Part shown: positions 43,680 through 54,299 of the stretch, one piece after another
How the letters are laid out: each line of letters opens with the position of its first letter
Numbering within the stretch: position 1 is the first letter of the stretch
NCBI RefSeq assembly: GCF_000003815.2
Contig: NC_049979.1
Location: forward strand, 22,738,374 to 22,802,373
Length of the DNA: 64,000 bases
Reading direction: 5' to 3'
DNA from: Branchiostoma floridae
Taxonomy: Eukaryota > Chordata > Leptocardii > Amphioxiformes > Branchiostomatidae
Notes under the pieces: generated by a model
Told to the model about the DNA's origin: nothing
What the model saw: the letters and a program-made list of their open reading frames with translations, nothing else
Database searches by the model: none
Translations under genes and position numbers: made by a program

Positions 43680-44395
43680 ACAAAATTATTTGCTGGTGGC
43701 GCTGAATGTTACCACGTGTGTCGATAGGGTGTTCCATTCTAGCACTGTTTTAGGATAGAAACTAGGTCTTGTTTGGTTAATACATGATTTTGTTCTGTTG
43801 GGCGTAAGTTTTGACTAATTAATGATCACCTGGCCTGGATTTGAATGATTCATTTGAATATACATTTCGTTCTCCAAACGTGATGGAGCCATTGGCTACG
43901 ACTTGGAAGTTTACCGCAAGATGATCCTTTTTGTATGCTCTGTCCCTGTAGCTTTATAATGATACCGTTTTAAGTTTGTTTTTGAACTGTGTACTTGTAA
44001 CTTAACAGCTGGGCGTCGAGAGTTACACCGTGAGGTGTCATCCGTGAAGCAGTTTACGCTGGATTTGCTGGGTAGTTCTTCGATGTCATTCTGGAAAATT
44101 ACAAACAGCAACGGTCCAACAAAGCTTCCCTATGGTACACCAGCTGTTGCAATGAAGACCCCACACCGTTGATAACCACACTTTGTTGGCGACCCGATAG
44201 GTAATCGGAGAACAAATTGCTGAATTGACATGAAAGGACCGTGGACATATCGCGAGAGTTTGTAGATAAGGCCGATGTGCCAAACAGTGTCAAAGGTGCG
44301 TTTCATGTCCAGGAACACCGCAGCATACAAGCAACATTTTACCTTCAGACGTTTGACAGTACAAAATGAATCTTTCAAGGCACTCTGTTAAGTTA
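43680..44395 (-). pseudogene. Non-LTR RT remnant (right arm)
   Basis: The minus strand reads AAVFLDMKRTFDTVWHIGLI, YKLSRYVHGPFMSIQQFVL, then in other frames YLSGRQQSVVINGV, GVP and LLFVIFQNDIEELPSKS, CFTDDTSR. It is the inverted counterpart of 7,770-9,835. Compared with the left arm about 225 bp after the catalytic motif are missing. The catalytic F-A-D-D is altered to F-T-D-D. Confidence 0.75.
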
Positions 44396-44909
44396 TATAC
44401 CTCTGTTGCTCGTAATGTATGACTGATAATACATCTGGTTTAGTGATATGGTCCTGCCAGCATACGTGAATAAGGTCAAGATTAGTTAGACTCCTTTGGC
44501 TAGTGTGTTGAATCTACGAAGATTTACGAGCCTACTGAAGAAACGCAGCCTGTGTTTGTTTGCGCCAAAAAATTAAACTGGCCATCTTGAGTGGCCCAAA
44601 GAAATAACACGTAGCACAGGTAAACAAAGACATAGATATGTAGCCGTGGGAATCTGATAGGAATCTGTGGTTGGGCATCTTGTGGCAACAGCATGTGACC
44701 CAGAGATAAGCAAAATTCTCCGAATGTTCTACTAATGATGATCGCCGTGGGTTGTACATTGTAGAATTATTTCTGAAAAGAAACATAAATGGTATATTTC
44801 TGTGATACATTGATATACATATAAATAGGTATGGATACTTAACGACTCATAATATTTCTGGAAAACGTTTGGTAAAAACATTTTAGTAAACTGTCAATGT
44901 ACTTTCATT

Positions 44910-45290
44910 TCACGAAAATGAATGTATGCCTACCTTCTCGGCAGTAATAGTTATAAAAACACCATAATCACTCAACACTAAATATGTCTTGGTGGGAATA
45001 CCAGCAACAATACCCATAATGCTACTTGCTAGAGTAAAACCGTCAAGTTCATTGAGTGATGGGAGGGCTGGTGTATTTCCTGGGTATATGGGTATCGTGC
45101 CTGATGATGTGGCAGCTACCACTCGCTTCCATGAAGCACACGTTGCTTTCTTCAACGGTGGGTCCATGTACCAAGACGTCCATAATGACTTCAACCCTTT
45201 GAGACCGCAGAATATGTTATTCATCTGCTTCTGGAAAACCTCTTGAACAGATTGCACGTCAAAGGCCAAGCAAATTTGCCAATGCATTCA
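44910..45290 (-). pseudogene. Ty3/gypsy RT remnant (right arm)
   Basis: The minus strand reads WQICLAFDVQSVQEVFQKQ then NNIFCGLKGLKSL, matching left-arm 6,745-6,990. A small deletion removed the FNAPFGRY part. The downstream stretch, SGTIPIYPGNTPALPSLNE then GIVAGIPTKTYLVLSDYGVF, is also present in the left arm at 7,040-7,180. It is not typical RT and its origin is unknown. Confidence 0.65.
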
Positions 45291-45484
45291 GTCGCTCATA
45301 GTAGTCGTCAGTTCCTACAAATGCTTGTTATGCGTGTATTCATTTCGAGAACAGTCCTGGCCCTTATATAGTTCCACGTGTAAATTCTCGTTCTCCGTTA
45401 GTGGGTATCTTGCTGACCTGCACGAGTAATTTCATCTGTTATGATTAGCTTTTAGGCTTTGATCTGCATCAGGTGTATACAATA

Positions 45485-46140
45485 TATTTCTTTATCTAGG
45501 CTGTCAACATACTGATCAGTATTAAAAAATAAGTGATCAAAATTTTCACTCATATTATTGGCATTACTCTCGGCTGTAAGGTCCTCTTCTGACTTATTGA
45601 AAAGTTCTTCAAAATAAGTAGCAAAACCGTGTACACTAATATTTCCAATGTTATTCCTTTTCTTCCCTTTAACTAATTTCCAAAATTCCTTAGGTTCCCT
45701 TTTTGTAATCTTTAGCTGTGTTCTCATACGAGCAGTATTATATGTGATCTGGTTGTTGCCCTTACTATGGCCATATATTCTATTCTAGCCTGTCTAAAAT
45801 TTCTCCAATCATTCTCAGATTGAGATCTCCTGAATCTATGTAGGCTCTTATTCAAAGTTTGTTTTGCTTGTTTACAATCATGCCCACACCATTCATCTTG
45901 GTTGTTCTTCTCTTCTACATGAGTTTTGTCCCATGTGAGATGCAGCTGATTCTAGTGCTTGTCTTATTTTTTCCACAGCTGTATCTATCTCATTACCCTG
46001 GGTATCTGTGACTATTTCTTGTAATAGACCTTGTACCACTTTTCCTTGTAGTCTGCTTTTGAATTCTTCAAATCTATCTCCATTCAATGTATACCTTACT
46101 GATCCTTTATTCTGGGTATTGTGCTTGGTATTTACTAAAT
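45485..46140 (-). mobile_element. LINE ORF2 linker fragment (right-arm insertion)
   Basis: The minus strand reads YTLNGDRFEEFKSRLQGKVV, EIVTDTQGNEIDTAVEKIRQ and, lower down, KITKREPKEFWKLVKGKKR then YFEELFNKSEEDL. The P-x-x-FW-K-x-[VL] and Y-F-x-x-L-F patterns belong to the linker between endonuclease and RT of CR1/jockey-like LINEs. The left arm has only about 115 unrelated bases here, so the insertion is right-specific. Confidence 0.75.
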
Positions 46141-46159
46141 TCTCTAGATATATACTTGC

Positions 46160-46214
46160 CTTGGTGAAACCTGAGCACATGTTCTCGCATCGATTTCCAG
46201 CTGTGTCTTGTTAC
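46160..46214 (-). CDS. Rap1-type Myb type B exon (right arm)
   Basis: A 55-nt counterpart of 6,347-6,404, one codon shorter, reading VTRHSWKSMREHVLRFHQ. The acceptor ttttccag is intact. The donor is GCAAGT where the left arm has GTAAGT, so it would need the rarer GC-AG splicing. The H-S-W-K-S-M core is very close to the TERF2IP H-S-W-x-S-L motif. Confidence 0.55.
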
Positions 46215-46564
46215 CTGGAAAATACATGTCAGAAGGTGTCCCGTATTGAGGACTGTAGTAGAGCTGAGTGTAGGGGAATAGGACAATCGCTCCAAAGGCT
46301 TTGTGAATGTACATATAATCATACAAATCAGTGTGGTGGAAAATCGCACATGAACTTCTACTGAACGGCAATTCCTCCCATTGGACATTGGGGAAAGACG
46401 TTTCAATGACGTTGACCAGTACAGTTCTTCAAAAGTCGTTGCGTCACATTTTCTTTTTTTCTAGCAATCTTGCCGAAGAACCTATAAATATCCGACTTGC
46501 ACCTGCAATGGGGATGAGGAAATACGTATTGCTATAAATGGCATTTTAAACATAGCATGTATTA

Positions 46565-46640
46565 CCATCTGCCGCTCGCTGACAATCCTTTTTGCGGTGC
46601 GCCGCGATCTGTCCACACTGGCACAGGGAGCACATGTGTT
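46565..46640 (-). pseudogene. Possible gag zinc knuckle (right arm)
   Basis: The minus strand reads CSLCQCGQIAAHRKKDC. A CxxC or CxC pair, G, H and C at the right spacing suggest a gypsy gag zinc knuckle. It is the counterpart of about 5,960-6,060. The surrounding frame is short. Confidence 0.35.
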
Positions 46641-47769
46641 AACTGGCCACCATTTCTCTGATCGCCTGGTTGGATATGGGCCTCGTGAATTCAGCACTGC
46701 TACAAAATTGTACACGCGCTGAACACCGGTACCGCTTTACAGTGGTAAATTACAGGACAAGTCCAGAAGAATTTGCCGGCTTCAATTTTTCTTGCAAGCA
46801 GTTTAAAACTAGTTTGCATGTGCATCCTACAAAATCTTAAATTTCATTGTCAATGCACAACCAAATTCTACTATCATATGGTTAAATGTAATTTCAGAGA
46901 ATTCTAATTTTCGTGTCATGTCATTGGTGTCTTTAACCTGCCTTATTGCCCATGTAGTAAACAATCTAGACATCTTTATTGTATAACCAACAAACTGAAA
47001 TAGAATACTGACATGTGAAGAATGACAGCAGAAAAGACTCTAATATCTAACTGGTTTCAAGTTTCTTAATATTATATTTTCATTTGCTAGTCAAAACTCA
47101 GAGGCCCACAGCCTATCCATGAACATAACTTCATGACAGAAAACGCTGACATGGCATCAGAAGATTTTTTTTCTTTTCTCCGATACTTCATGAAAGTTTC
47201 TACGTATGTATTCATATTTATTCATGTTTAAGGCAGTGATAGGGGAAAAAGTCCTGCAGGTCCTTATTCCCTGTTAGTTGACGTAAACCTTGTGACCAGG
47301 AGGAATTTGGTCGTCAGCCACCTCTACCAAGTACCATTAGACCCAAGCACTTCTACTAGGACTTGTAAAGATAAACTACACGCTCTCAAGCAGACTGTCA
47401 GACAGACACATTTGGGCGGAGACATTGGAGCAAAAATGTCCACTCTGAAGGATAAGAAAAAATATTGAGGATGACTGAGTGTGTCTCTACATCTCGACCT
47501 GTCCAGCATGGTGTCTTAACAATCCCAAAGTTTATAAGAACGGTTGGAGACTTGACAAACGAAAACGCTACAGGTATTTCATTTATATATAGTGTGGTAT
47601 CCGAGGTTTGGCTCCCGTCATTGGCACAGTATACGCGGCAATGTCTGCTTCTCTAGGCTAAAGCAATTGTAGATTTTCCATTGTAATTATTTTGCGAAAA
47701 ACGTGAGTTTCTCTCTCTGCCTTGTAGTATGTATGTCCCTAGCCCTTATGTCTGGGCTTTGGTACAGTA

Positions 47770-49715
47770 TGCATGGCAATGTCAACTAACTTCTCTCGGC
47801 TAAATAAATGCAATCGTAAATGTTCCATTGTAATTATTTCACAACTTGAAACGTGACGTGTACACTTATCTCTCTCTCTGCCCTGAAGTATTTCTTTCCC
47901 TATAGCTAAACCTCATCCAACGGGCGTCTAGCCACAATTAAAACAAGAAATCTTTTTAAAAAAGCTGTGCCTTGCCGCGTGGTAGGAATATCGTCAGGAA
48001 AAGGTAGGTCGGCACTTCAAGCCCGGCAAGGCAAAATGCTGTGCCTTGGCGTGCAGTAAGGATAATTTGCTTGTCTGCTAAATACGTATTATTAAAATTT
48101 TGACACTAGAAACCACGAAAATGAGAAAATCTTACGATTATATTTGAAAGGCAACACTCTGAAAATACAAATGGCATTCTGTGCCCATCATCAACCCAAA
48201 ATACGATCTTTTTCACGTGTTTACGGTATAGGCCGCATGTAGCCAGTCACAAGTATGCAAATGAGCTAACTATATTTAGTACCATGCAAACACCGCATGT
48301 GACCATGTTGGAACACGTTTTCAGCTGTGTTTGCCGACGAATTCCTGCCGTTAGGGAGAATTTGCGGCCTCAAAACTGATATCACAAGTGAAGCGAAGTT
48401 ATAGTTGTTGTTTTACTTTCATTATTTTGAAAGAACTTTGTAGCGTCATAGCGAGATCAACCGATATGTTTGGATGACATAGCGGCGCGGAAATATATGC
48501 TTCGACGGCGTGAATTTTGAGCAAAAATACCGCAGAATTATGGTTAGAAAACCCAAGGAGCTTTTATCCTTGGAAAACCCCACATTTTATTATTTCAGGG
48601 GTCCCTGGTCCAATTTAAAAGAAATAATAAGTGTACCGTCCAAAATAAGAACGTAGCGGGTGGATTCTGCGGCTGAAAAAAATAAACGTAACTGTTACCT
48701 AAACATGCACTCTTGAAAATGCAGACCAAAAAGTCCCAAAGGTGGATTTTCATGGTTCTGGTCGCATGACGAAAATATTCTTATATCAAATGGATGTTAT
48801 AAAAAGGTAAAAGGACAATTGAAAAAAAAAAAACTTTCACTAGGCGGGTTCGAACCGGGGTCGGCAGTGTGGCGACTAATCACGCTAACCACTACGCCAT
48901 GCTAACATTCACAGTACCAACTGGTATTAACAGGTATCCAAATCTAAGGCATAACTTGAATACGTCCGTTCATTCCAAGATTCAAAGATTCTAATGTCTA
49001 ATCCTCCGAAAAATGTCTAAACAACTGTTACTTATGTGAAAAGTTTGTAATGAGACGAGAGCCTGGCAAAATAATGTCGGGAAAGGCATGTTACAAGCTC
49101 TGATTGGCTGGCTGGAATCTCGGTGTGTCAATAGCCTGTTTAGGCTATAGGCACACTCAGTGTGTCAATAGCCACAGCGATATAACAAAATGATCCTAAA
49201 TATTATCTATTGCGACTTCTCGTGTGACGTTTTGAGCTGGCGCTCTCCTAAACTCACGTTAGCGTTTTGCTGCGGTCTCGGAAGGCCTCTCCAACGTTTT
49301 GATGACGTCATGGCTACTTATATATTCACATACAATTTATTAGCCTGATTTGGAAATTGTTTCATCTTTATGAATAGCTAATGCAATTCTTGTTGCGAGA
49401 TAATGCACTTGATTTTATGTCACTCCAAATGAATTTGGAATTTTACCATACAAACGCTTCATTTATTCAATGTAACCAAATATTAAATGCTTTTAGAACC
49501 GACCGCAAACAGAAACAAATACGTAAAATGGACGGTTTAAAATTCAACAGGGATGTACCATTGTCTGCCTGAGCCGTCAAACTTGTCCATGAGAAAGGCG
49601 ATTTGGAAGGGCCTTTGAAAGGGTCTTTGGAAGAGCAAGGTTAACAGGTCCGTCCGTCCGTCCAAGGAAGAAAGCTGGCGTAAAGCCTTGCCTGGCGGCA
49701 AGGCAAAAATTCAAT
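47770..49715. mobile_element. Right-arm-specific insertion with inverted ends
   Basis: The left arm is continuous across the corresponding point (about 1,770-1,785). Near the left end of the block is gccttgccgc (47,969-47,978), and near its right end gcggcaaggc (49,695-49,704), an inverted pair. Related gcaaggc phrases occur at 48,020-48,045 and 49,684-49,690. No transposase frame was recognised. A tRNA-like segment lies in the middle. It may be a composite non-autonomous element. Confidence 0.5.
48841..48907 (-). other. tRNA-like sequence, probably SINE-derived
   Basis: The minus strand has an A-box-like TGGCGTAGTGG (48,889-48,899) and a B-box-like GGTTCGAACCC (48,846-48,856), both good matches to RNA polymerase III internal promoters. 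A D-arm of four pairs can be drawn, but a normal anticodon stem-loop and a five-pair T stem cannot. It is flanked by an A-rich run on the plus-strand left. A SINE head or decayed tRNA pseudogene is more likely than an active tRNA gene. Confidence 0.5.
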
Positions 49716-50429
49716 CGTGATAGGTTCTTGGCCTTCAGGAATTCAAAGGATTTAGAGTACGGTCTCGGAGGGTTAACTCCCCCATTGCCATTTGCACAGT
49801 AGCGGCAGACTCGTGTCGGCTTCCAGCTTGGCTAGCCTGCTCGTGATCTCATTTAACTTGTAACAGTTGTTTATAAAACAGTGTGTAAAATGTAGACGTT
49901 CACATTTGAAAATCTAATTCTTCTACATTAGACTCATTATACAAAGAAATATGTGGGTTCTGGCCATTTATGATCATTTTCTGCAAAACAACACTTCTAG
50001 GCAAATGGTACTATTCTACTTGGGGTTAGCTACAGTTGGGGTTAACTACAGTTACCCTCATTATTTTGGTCGATCCGGAAACATTGCCAGTTCCCCGTAA
50101 GACATCAGTTGTCTTGCTGTAGTAGGTTACAAAGAGAAGGACGCCTATGCAATAAACATCTAGGAAACAATTTCAGAAAAAAAAAGACATCCTCTTCATG
50201 AACCCCAGAGAAGGGAAGCTCATCAGCTGCAGATTCCGTCCTAGAAATCTTGATTCATTCGCAGCCATGGTAGTCACTAGTTATAACAACATTTACATGT
50301 TTGCTAGTGAGTGAATGGATTTCAGTAAGTTGTCCAACTACAAGCACGTAAACAAATCAACATTTATGGGCACGCTCACGTATGTCCCCAGTATATACGT
50401 TCCAGAAGCAGCATCTTTGCTATCAACAG

Positions 50430-50900
50430 CTCCTTGTTCAAGTTGATGAGATTTTATACATCGTGGTTTGGCAAAGACAAAAGGCAGTGCCTTAGTTCAG
50501 ATGAGAAAGTATAGCCACCACACAGACCAGTGGCAGGACTGTATAAAGCAGCAGCTTGATGCAACTTCATATCAGGGTGCGGCAGTGTACTGCAGTAAGC
50601 ACCTATAGTTGCTCACCACGTCAGACATGCACTGCTACAGCCCACACCAGGACCAGTGGGAACAGAGGACCCCGCCAAGAACCAACTCACTCTCCACAGC
50701 CGTCGCTATGAGAACAGAGATCTTCTGCACGGATGATCTGTTTACCTAGACTATGGTGTATGATACAGAGTCAGACAGCTGGCAGAAACTGCAAGGATGG
50801 TCAACCCCAGAATACCCCCCTCGCCTGGTTATCATCAATGTCAGATTCTTTGTACTGGAGAACCACTGCCATAGAGGGATCGTCAGTGCAGTATCTTGTT
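50430..50900 (+). pseudogene. Kelch-repeat protein pseudogene fragment
   Basis: The plus strand reads VDEILYIVV, a frameshift, YSHHTDQWQDCIKQQLDA, GAAVYCSKHL, TAG, LLTTSDMHCYSPHQDQWEQR, SLSTAVAMRTEIFC, TAG, then VYDTESDSWQKLQGWSTP and PPRLVIINVRFFVLE. The repeated D-x-W-x-x-L and YDP-x-S-x-x-W patterns are Kelch beta-propeller blades, as in KLHL proteins. Two stops and a frameshift show that it is dead. No BTB part is present. The block is missing from the left arm. Confidence 0.65.
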
Positions 50901-52226
50901 TAATGTGTATGGCAGGCCTGATTATGCCTGGAGAGACCTGCAAAGGTCACCCTGCTTTACGATGAATATATAAGATATGGTTCCATGTGCCACGTATGTA
51001 CCGCCTACTTTTTGATAGACAAGTGTTCATGTAGAAGTGTACCAGAGTGTCATGACTCGAACTTAATCAGATTTCAAATTCAGATTCAATTTGGTTTCTG
51101 TTGATTTGAGGGTATATGTGCTGACTTCATGAGGAGAAAGTAGTGAGTACTCTCTCCAGATCTGCCATAGTTTTGCCTCAGCAGGGTAGGGCTCTAAAGT
51201 TCACAAAACGTAATGCATGTAAAACTGTTTTATTCCATCTCCGCATTGTGTGTGTGGTTGGTTTGGCGAGAATTCATGCCGATTTTGCAAATTTGTACTT
51301 TTAAGTTATTAACATTCAAGTATTTGCACTTGATGAACAAGAAAATAGAGCCTTTGAAAATCGTCTAAACAAGTCGGTCACTTTTCAACTTTTAAATCAT
51401 TTTATTTTTTGGGATCTCGTATCAAATTGGATTCATCCCATGGAAGGAACTAACTTGTTTCAGCCTACCCGGGCTTCCCGCCAAACTCTGCGTTAGACTG
51501 ACCGTATCTCCTCTGTATTCGGGTGCAATCAGAAAGTAGCGACAAGTATGTATCCAGAGTAGTGGTCCGTTTGTGTTCTAATAGTATTGTATATTATAAA
51601 TCATCATTTAATGTTTTCTCTACTTTAAACGACGTCTAAAGTGATGATTTTTCTTTGCACGATATCCAGATTTGTGAAAGAAAGTGCAACGCGGAGGGAT
51701 ATAAATAATGGACGTGTGATTTGGACGCGAAATCCGTGTCCAGGCTTGTCTCGGCAGCACTGTGAGTGGAAGTGGTGTGTCTGTGTTGTTTCCTCTCCCG
51801 CCGAGTTTTGCAGTGCAGACCCTATCTATGTGTTTGCGAGTGGGTTAAGTTATTGTGGCTAGAGCCGTTGAGTGCTGTAATTTTCCCTCGTTCTTGTCAA
51901 GTTTTGCGGCCTTGTCTGTACTGAATGGTTGGTTCTGTGGTGACCGCCATATTTGTGTTCAGTTTGAGTCAGGGATTAATGTCCGCTGTTTGTTCCTATG
52001 CCATTGATACACCACATGTACAAATCTTTGGGGAGATTTTGCGGTTATTGTTTGTAGCTGAAATTTAGCGGCCATTTCAAATTTCCTTCGTTGTGGCTCA
52101 AACTTACGGCCGGGATCTCAGACCGACATGTTGAAAGGTGCTCGCTAAACTTGCCGTGAATATACATTTATGGCGCATTCTTGTATCTTGTAATGGCGTG
52201 TCTAACGATAGAAGTGTAAACTTGCG

Positions 52227-52400
52227 GTGGTTGCTCTTGATCCCGAAGCGCGCGTTGAACTCTTTGCAGTCACAGTAGAGCGTCAGCCATCCCTAGTAGT
52301 CCAGCAGAAACTCACTGCCGTCGGCCACACTCATCTTTGTGACTCTGGCCAGTCTGGGGATGGCCTGTCCACCAAGCATCCGACTTCTCTCCATTATAAT
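52227..52400 (-). pseudogene. Aspartic protease fragment without DTG (right arm)
   Basis: Inverted counterpart of 180-330. It retains the segment encoding the stretch after the active site (around the MSVAD phrase) but lacks the DTG codons. A second, better copy follows at 52,527-52,793. Confidence 0.45.
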
Positions 52401-52526
52401 TATTTCTAAAAAACGTGACGGTTGTACGCTTCTTTCTCAGCTTTGTAGTATTATTTTCTATTATCGTCATCTCTTCGGCATTGGCACAGTATGCGCGGCA
52501 ATGTCGGCTTCTCTCGACTAAAGCAA

Positions 52527-52793
52527 TCATGAATTTTCCATTTTGATTATATTTTGTAAAAACGTGTCTAATGATAGAAGTGAAGTCATGCAGTGGTTGC
52601 TCTTGATTACAAAGTTCACGTTAAACGCTGTGCCCTTTGAGTAGAGCTTCAGCCATCCTACGCAGTCTGGCGAAAACTTCCTGTGGTCAGCCACACTCAT
52701 TCTTGTTACTCTGGAGATAGCCTCTCCCCCAAGCCCATGGAAGTCCTCCAGACCGATGATGTTGACCGATGCTCCGGTGTCCAGCCTGCGCAT
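52527..52793 (-). pseudogene. Retropepsin-like aspartic protease fragment with DTGAS
   Basis: An 88-codon minus-strand frame contains RLDTGASVNIIGLEDFHGL, RVTRMSVADHRKFSPDCVG then FVIKSNHCMTSLLSLDTFL. DTGAS is the active-site signature of LTR-retrotransposon pepsin-like proteases, and S-L-L-S-L-D-x-F matches the hydrophobic LLG-like end of the domain. It is open from end to end, but no adjacent RT is in frame. Confidence 0.65.
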
Positions 52794-53264
52794 TCGCAGT
52801 CACTCCTCTCCGTCTCCACAACCGCGATCGAACACCACATCTGCGTACGCCCCGTTCTTGTCCTACCCGGTATCTAGCTCAACTGTGGAAAGGAACTGAC
52901 AACATGGACTATGAAAATAATTGTATCAATTTAGCAACATACAGTACGGTAGACCGAACAATAGATAATTCATTTTTTTTCCTTTCACATCTTGCCTTTG
53001 ACCTTTTTAAAAATATTTATCAATATTTTGTCGATATTTCTCCCCGAAATAGAACTTACCAAGGTGACGGTATGTAACACATCTCCTGTCCATGGTAGGG
53101 AGGTCTGCTGCCATACGACTAGAGGATGACAGGTGCTTGCCCCACACTAACAGCTCCATGGTTCTGTTTGTCTTTATGTTGACTTGCTGGGAAATGGTGA
53201 AATAGATGTTTATGTCCTGAACCTTGGCCAGGACAAGTGTCTTTTGTCGCCAGATGAATGGTAG

Positions 53265-53488
53265 TCGTGATTAGCGGTCTCTACTACGATATCTTCATCT
53301 GACACAGAGGCAGATGGTAGGTCTTGTGAAGGTTGTTCTGTGGGGGTTGCTGGCATGGTAGCTTTGTGGTGAATGTCTTTCTGCCCTCTGTGGTTGCTTT
53401 TTTTTTACTTAAATCAATGCACTTCTCGCACACGTAGGGTGGGTGGATGCCTTCTTCGTCACATTCAACATCATAACCATCGTACTAA
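53265..53488 (-). CDS. Cys-rich plus acidic exon-like stretch
   Basis: The minus strand reads YDGYDVECDEEGIHPPYVCE then KCIDLSKKK (53,408-53,488). The phrase G-x-D-x-x-x-D-x-x-G-I-H-P-P-Y-V-C-x-x-C occurs in zinc-binding N-terminal regions of some invertebrate transposon-related and RAG1-like proteins. After a poly-A run and a frame change it continues as TPTEQPSQDLPSASVSDEDI, an acidic linker. It may be an exon of the gene carrying the P2RX7-like exon. Assignment is tentative. Confidence 0.35.
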
Positions 53489-54077
53489 TATTTGATGGTC
53501 TCCCGTAAAGCATTAAATGAGCTAGTTTGGATCAGGTTTGGATGTCGACTTTTTTAAACTTAAAGCGATGGCCACACACCCTACAGATGACAAAAATTAT
53601 CGTTGTGACATACAATTTGACAAAAAGATAGGACTGTCAACAACGAAAATGAAAAAGGCAGCACTGACAACAACAATACACGCTTTAACCAAGGTTATTA
53701 TCCAATGGCAATGTATATAGTCTTTGTACACAGTTTATAATTGAGAAGGGTCATTTTTAAACCTGCAGCTATCAGTCTCTTTTTCTTTTATGTATATTTT
53801 CTCGGGTATATTTTCTCAGCCTCTTACCTGAGAAAAAATACTATCTTTAATCCAGGAGATTATATATAGCATGTTTGTACTTAATCACTCTTCAATTTCA
53901 AGATTTAAAAAAAAAATCTCTGCATGGTAAAATATAGTCCTTCCTCATGAGTAATTCGGTAGTTTGTCTACAAACAGATGAATTAGTTGACAAGAAAAGT
54001 AATAAAACAATGGTTGACTAACACACAAAATATTACACTAACTGTTACAATCCAATGACGTGAATGGTATTATAAAA

Positions 54078-54299
54078 CTAGTTTGTCAGTACACCTACAC
54101 CATTCCCCAGTAGTACACATATATATCCGGCCGGTGCGTCTCCAGCATCCAGGAATACCTGGTAATGTCTACTGCGCTCGGGGTCAGTGCTCTTGATGGC
54201 TAAAACAACGCAGGAAGGGGTCACTCGGTGGACGTTCTTCTCCTCTCCGCCGTGCAGCCAACTGGTGAAGTTTCTGTAGCCTTGTAGGTTCTCGCACAC
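54078..54299 (-). CDS. P2RX7 C-terminal-like domain exon
   Basis: The minus strand reads GYRNFTSWLHGG then HRVTPSCVVLAIKSTDPER and HYQVFLDAGDAPAG. The order Y-R-x-F-x-x-W-x-H-G, R-V-x-P-S-C-V-V-x-A-I-x-x-x-x-P and Y-x-x-F is the core of the zinc-binding cytoplasmic C-terminal domain of the P2X7 receptor (P2RX7_C), which in invertebrates also occurs in many non-receptor proteins. The usual upstream cysteine cluster is not visible, so only part of the domain is encoded here. Confidence 0.55.
   Translation of the reverse strand: MCENLQGYRNFTSWLHGGEEKNVHRVTPSCVVLAIKSTDPERSRHYQVFLDAGDAPAGYICVLLGNGVGVLTN

Larger units (their letters stand above)
43390..52455 (-). repeat. Right arm of large inverted duplication
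   Basis: This is the reverse-complement partner of 1-10,115. It has insertions the left arm lacks: a LINE linker piece (45,485-46,140), a TE with a tRNA-like segment (47,770-49,715) and a Kelch-like pseudogene block (50,400-51,295). It lacks the left-arm block 2,275-5,305 and about 225 bp corresponding to 9,255-9,480. Because both arms carry private insertions, neither is simply a copy of the other's present state. Confidence 0.85.

Noticed and set aside
48841-48907. Functional tRNA gene
   Set aside because: A and B boxes are present, but a proper anticodon arm and T stem cannot be formed.
1-52455. The ~9-kb arms as terminal inverted repeats of one giant transposon
   Set aside because: The arms contain unrelated decayed retroelements, the outer ends are not both defined in the window, and no target duplication or dedicated recombinase was found. 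Kept only as an inverted duplication.
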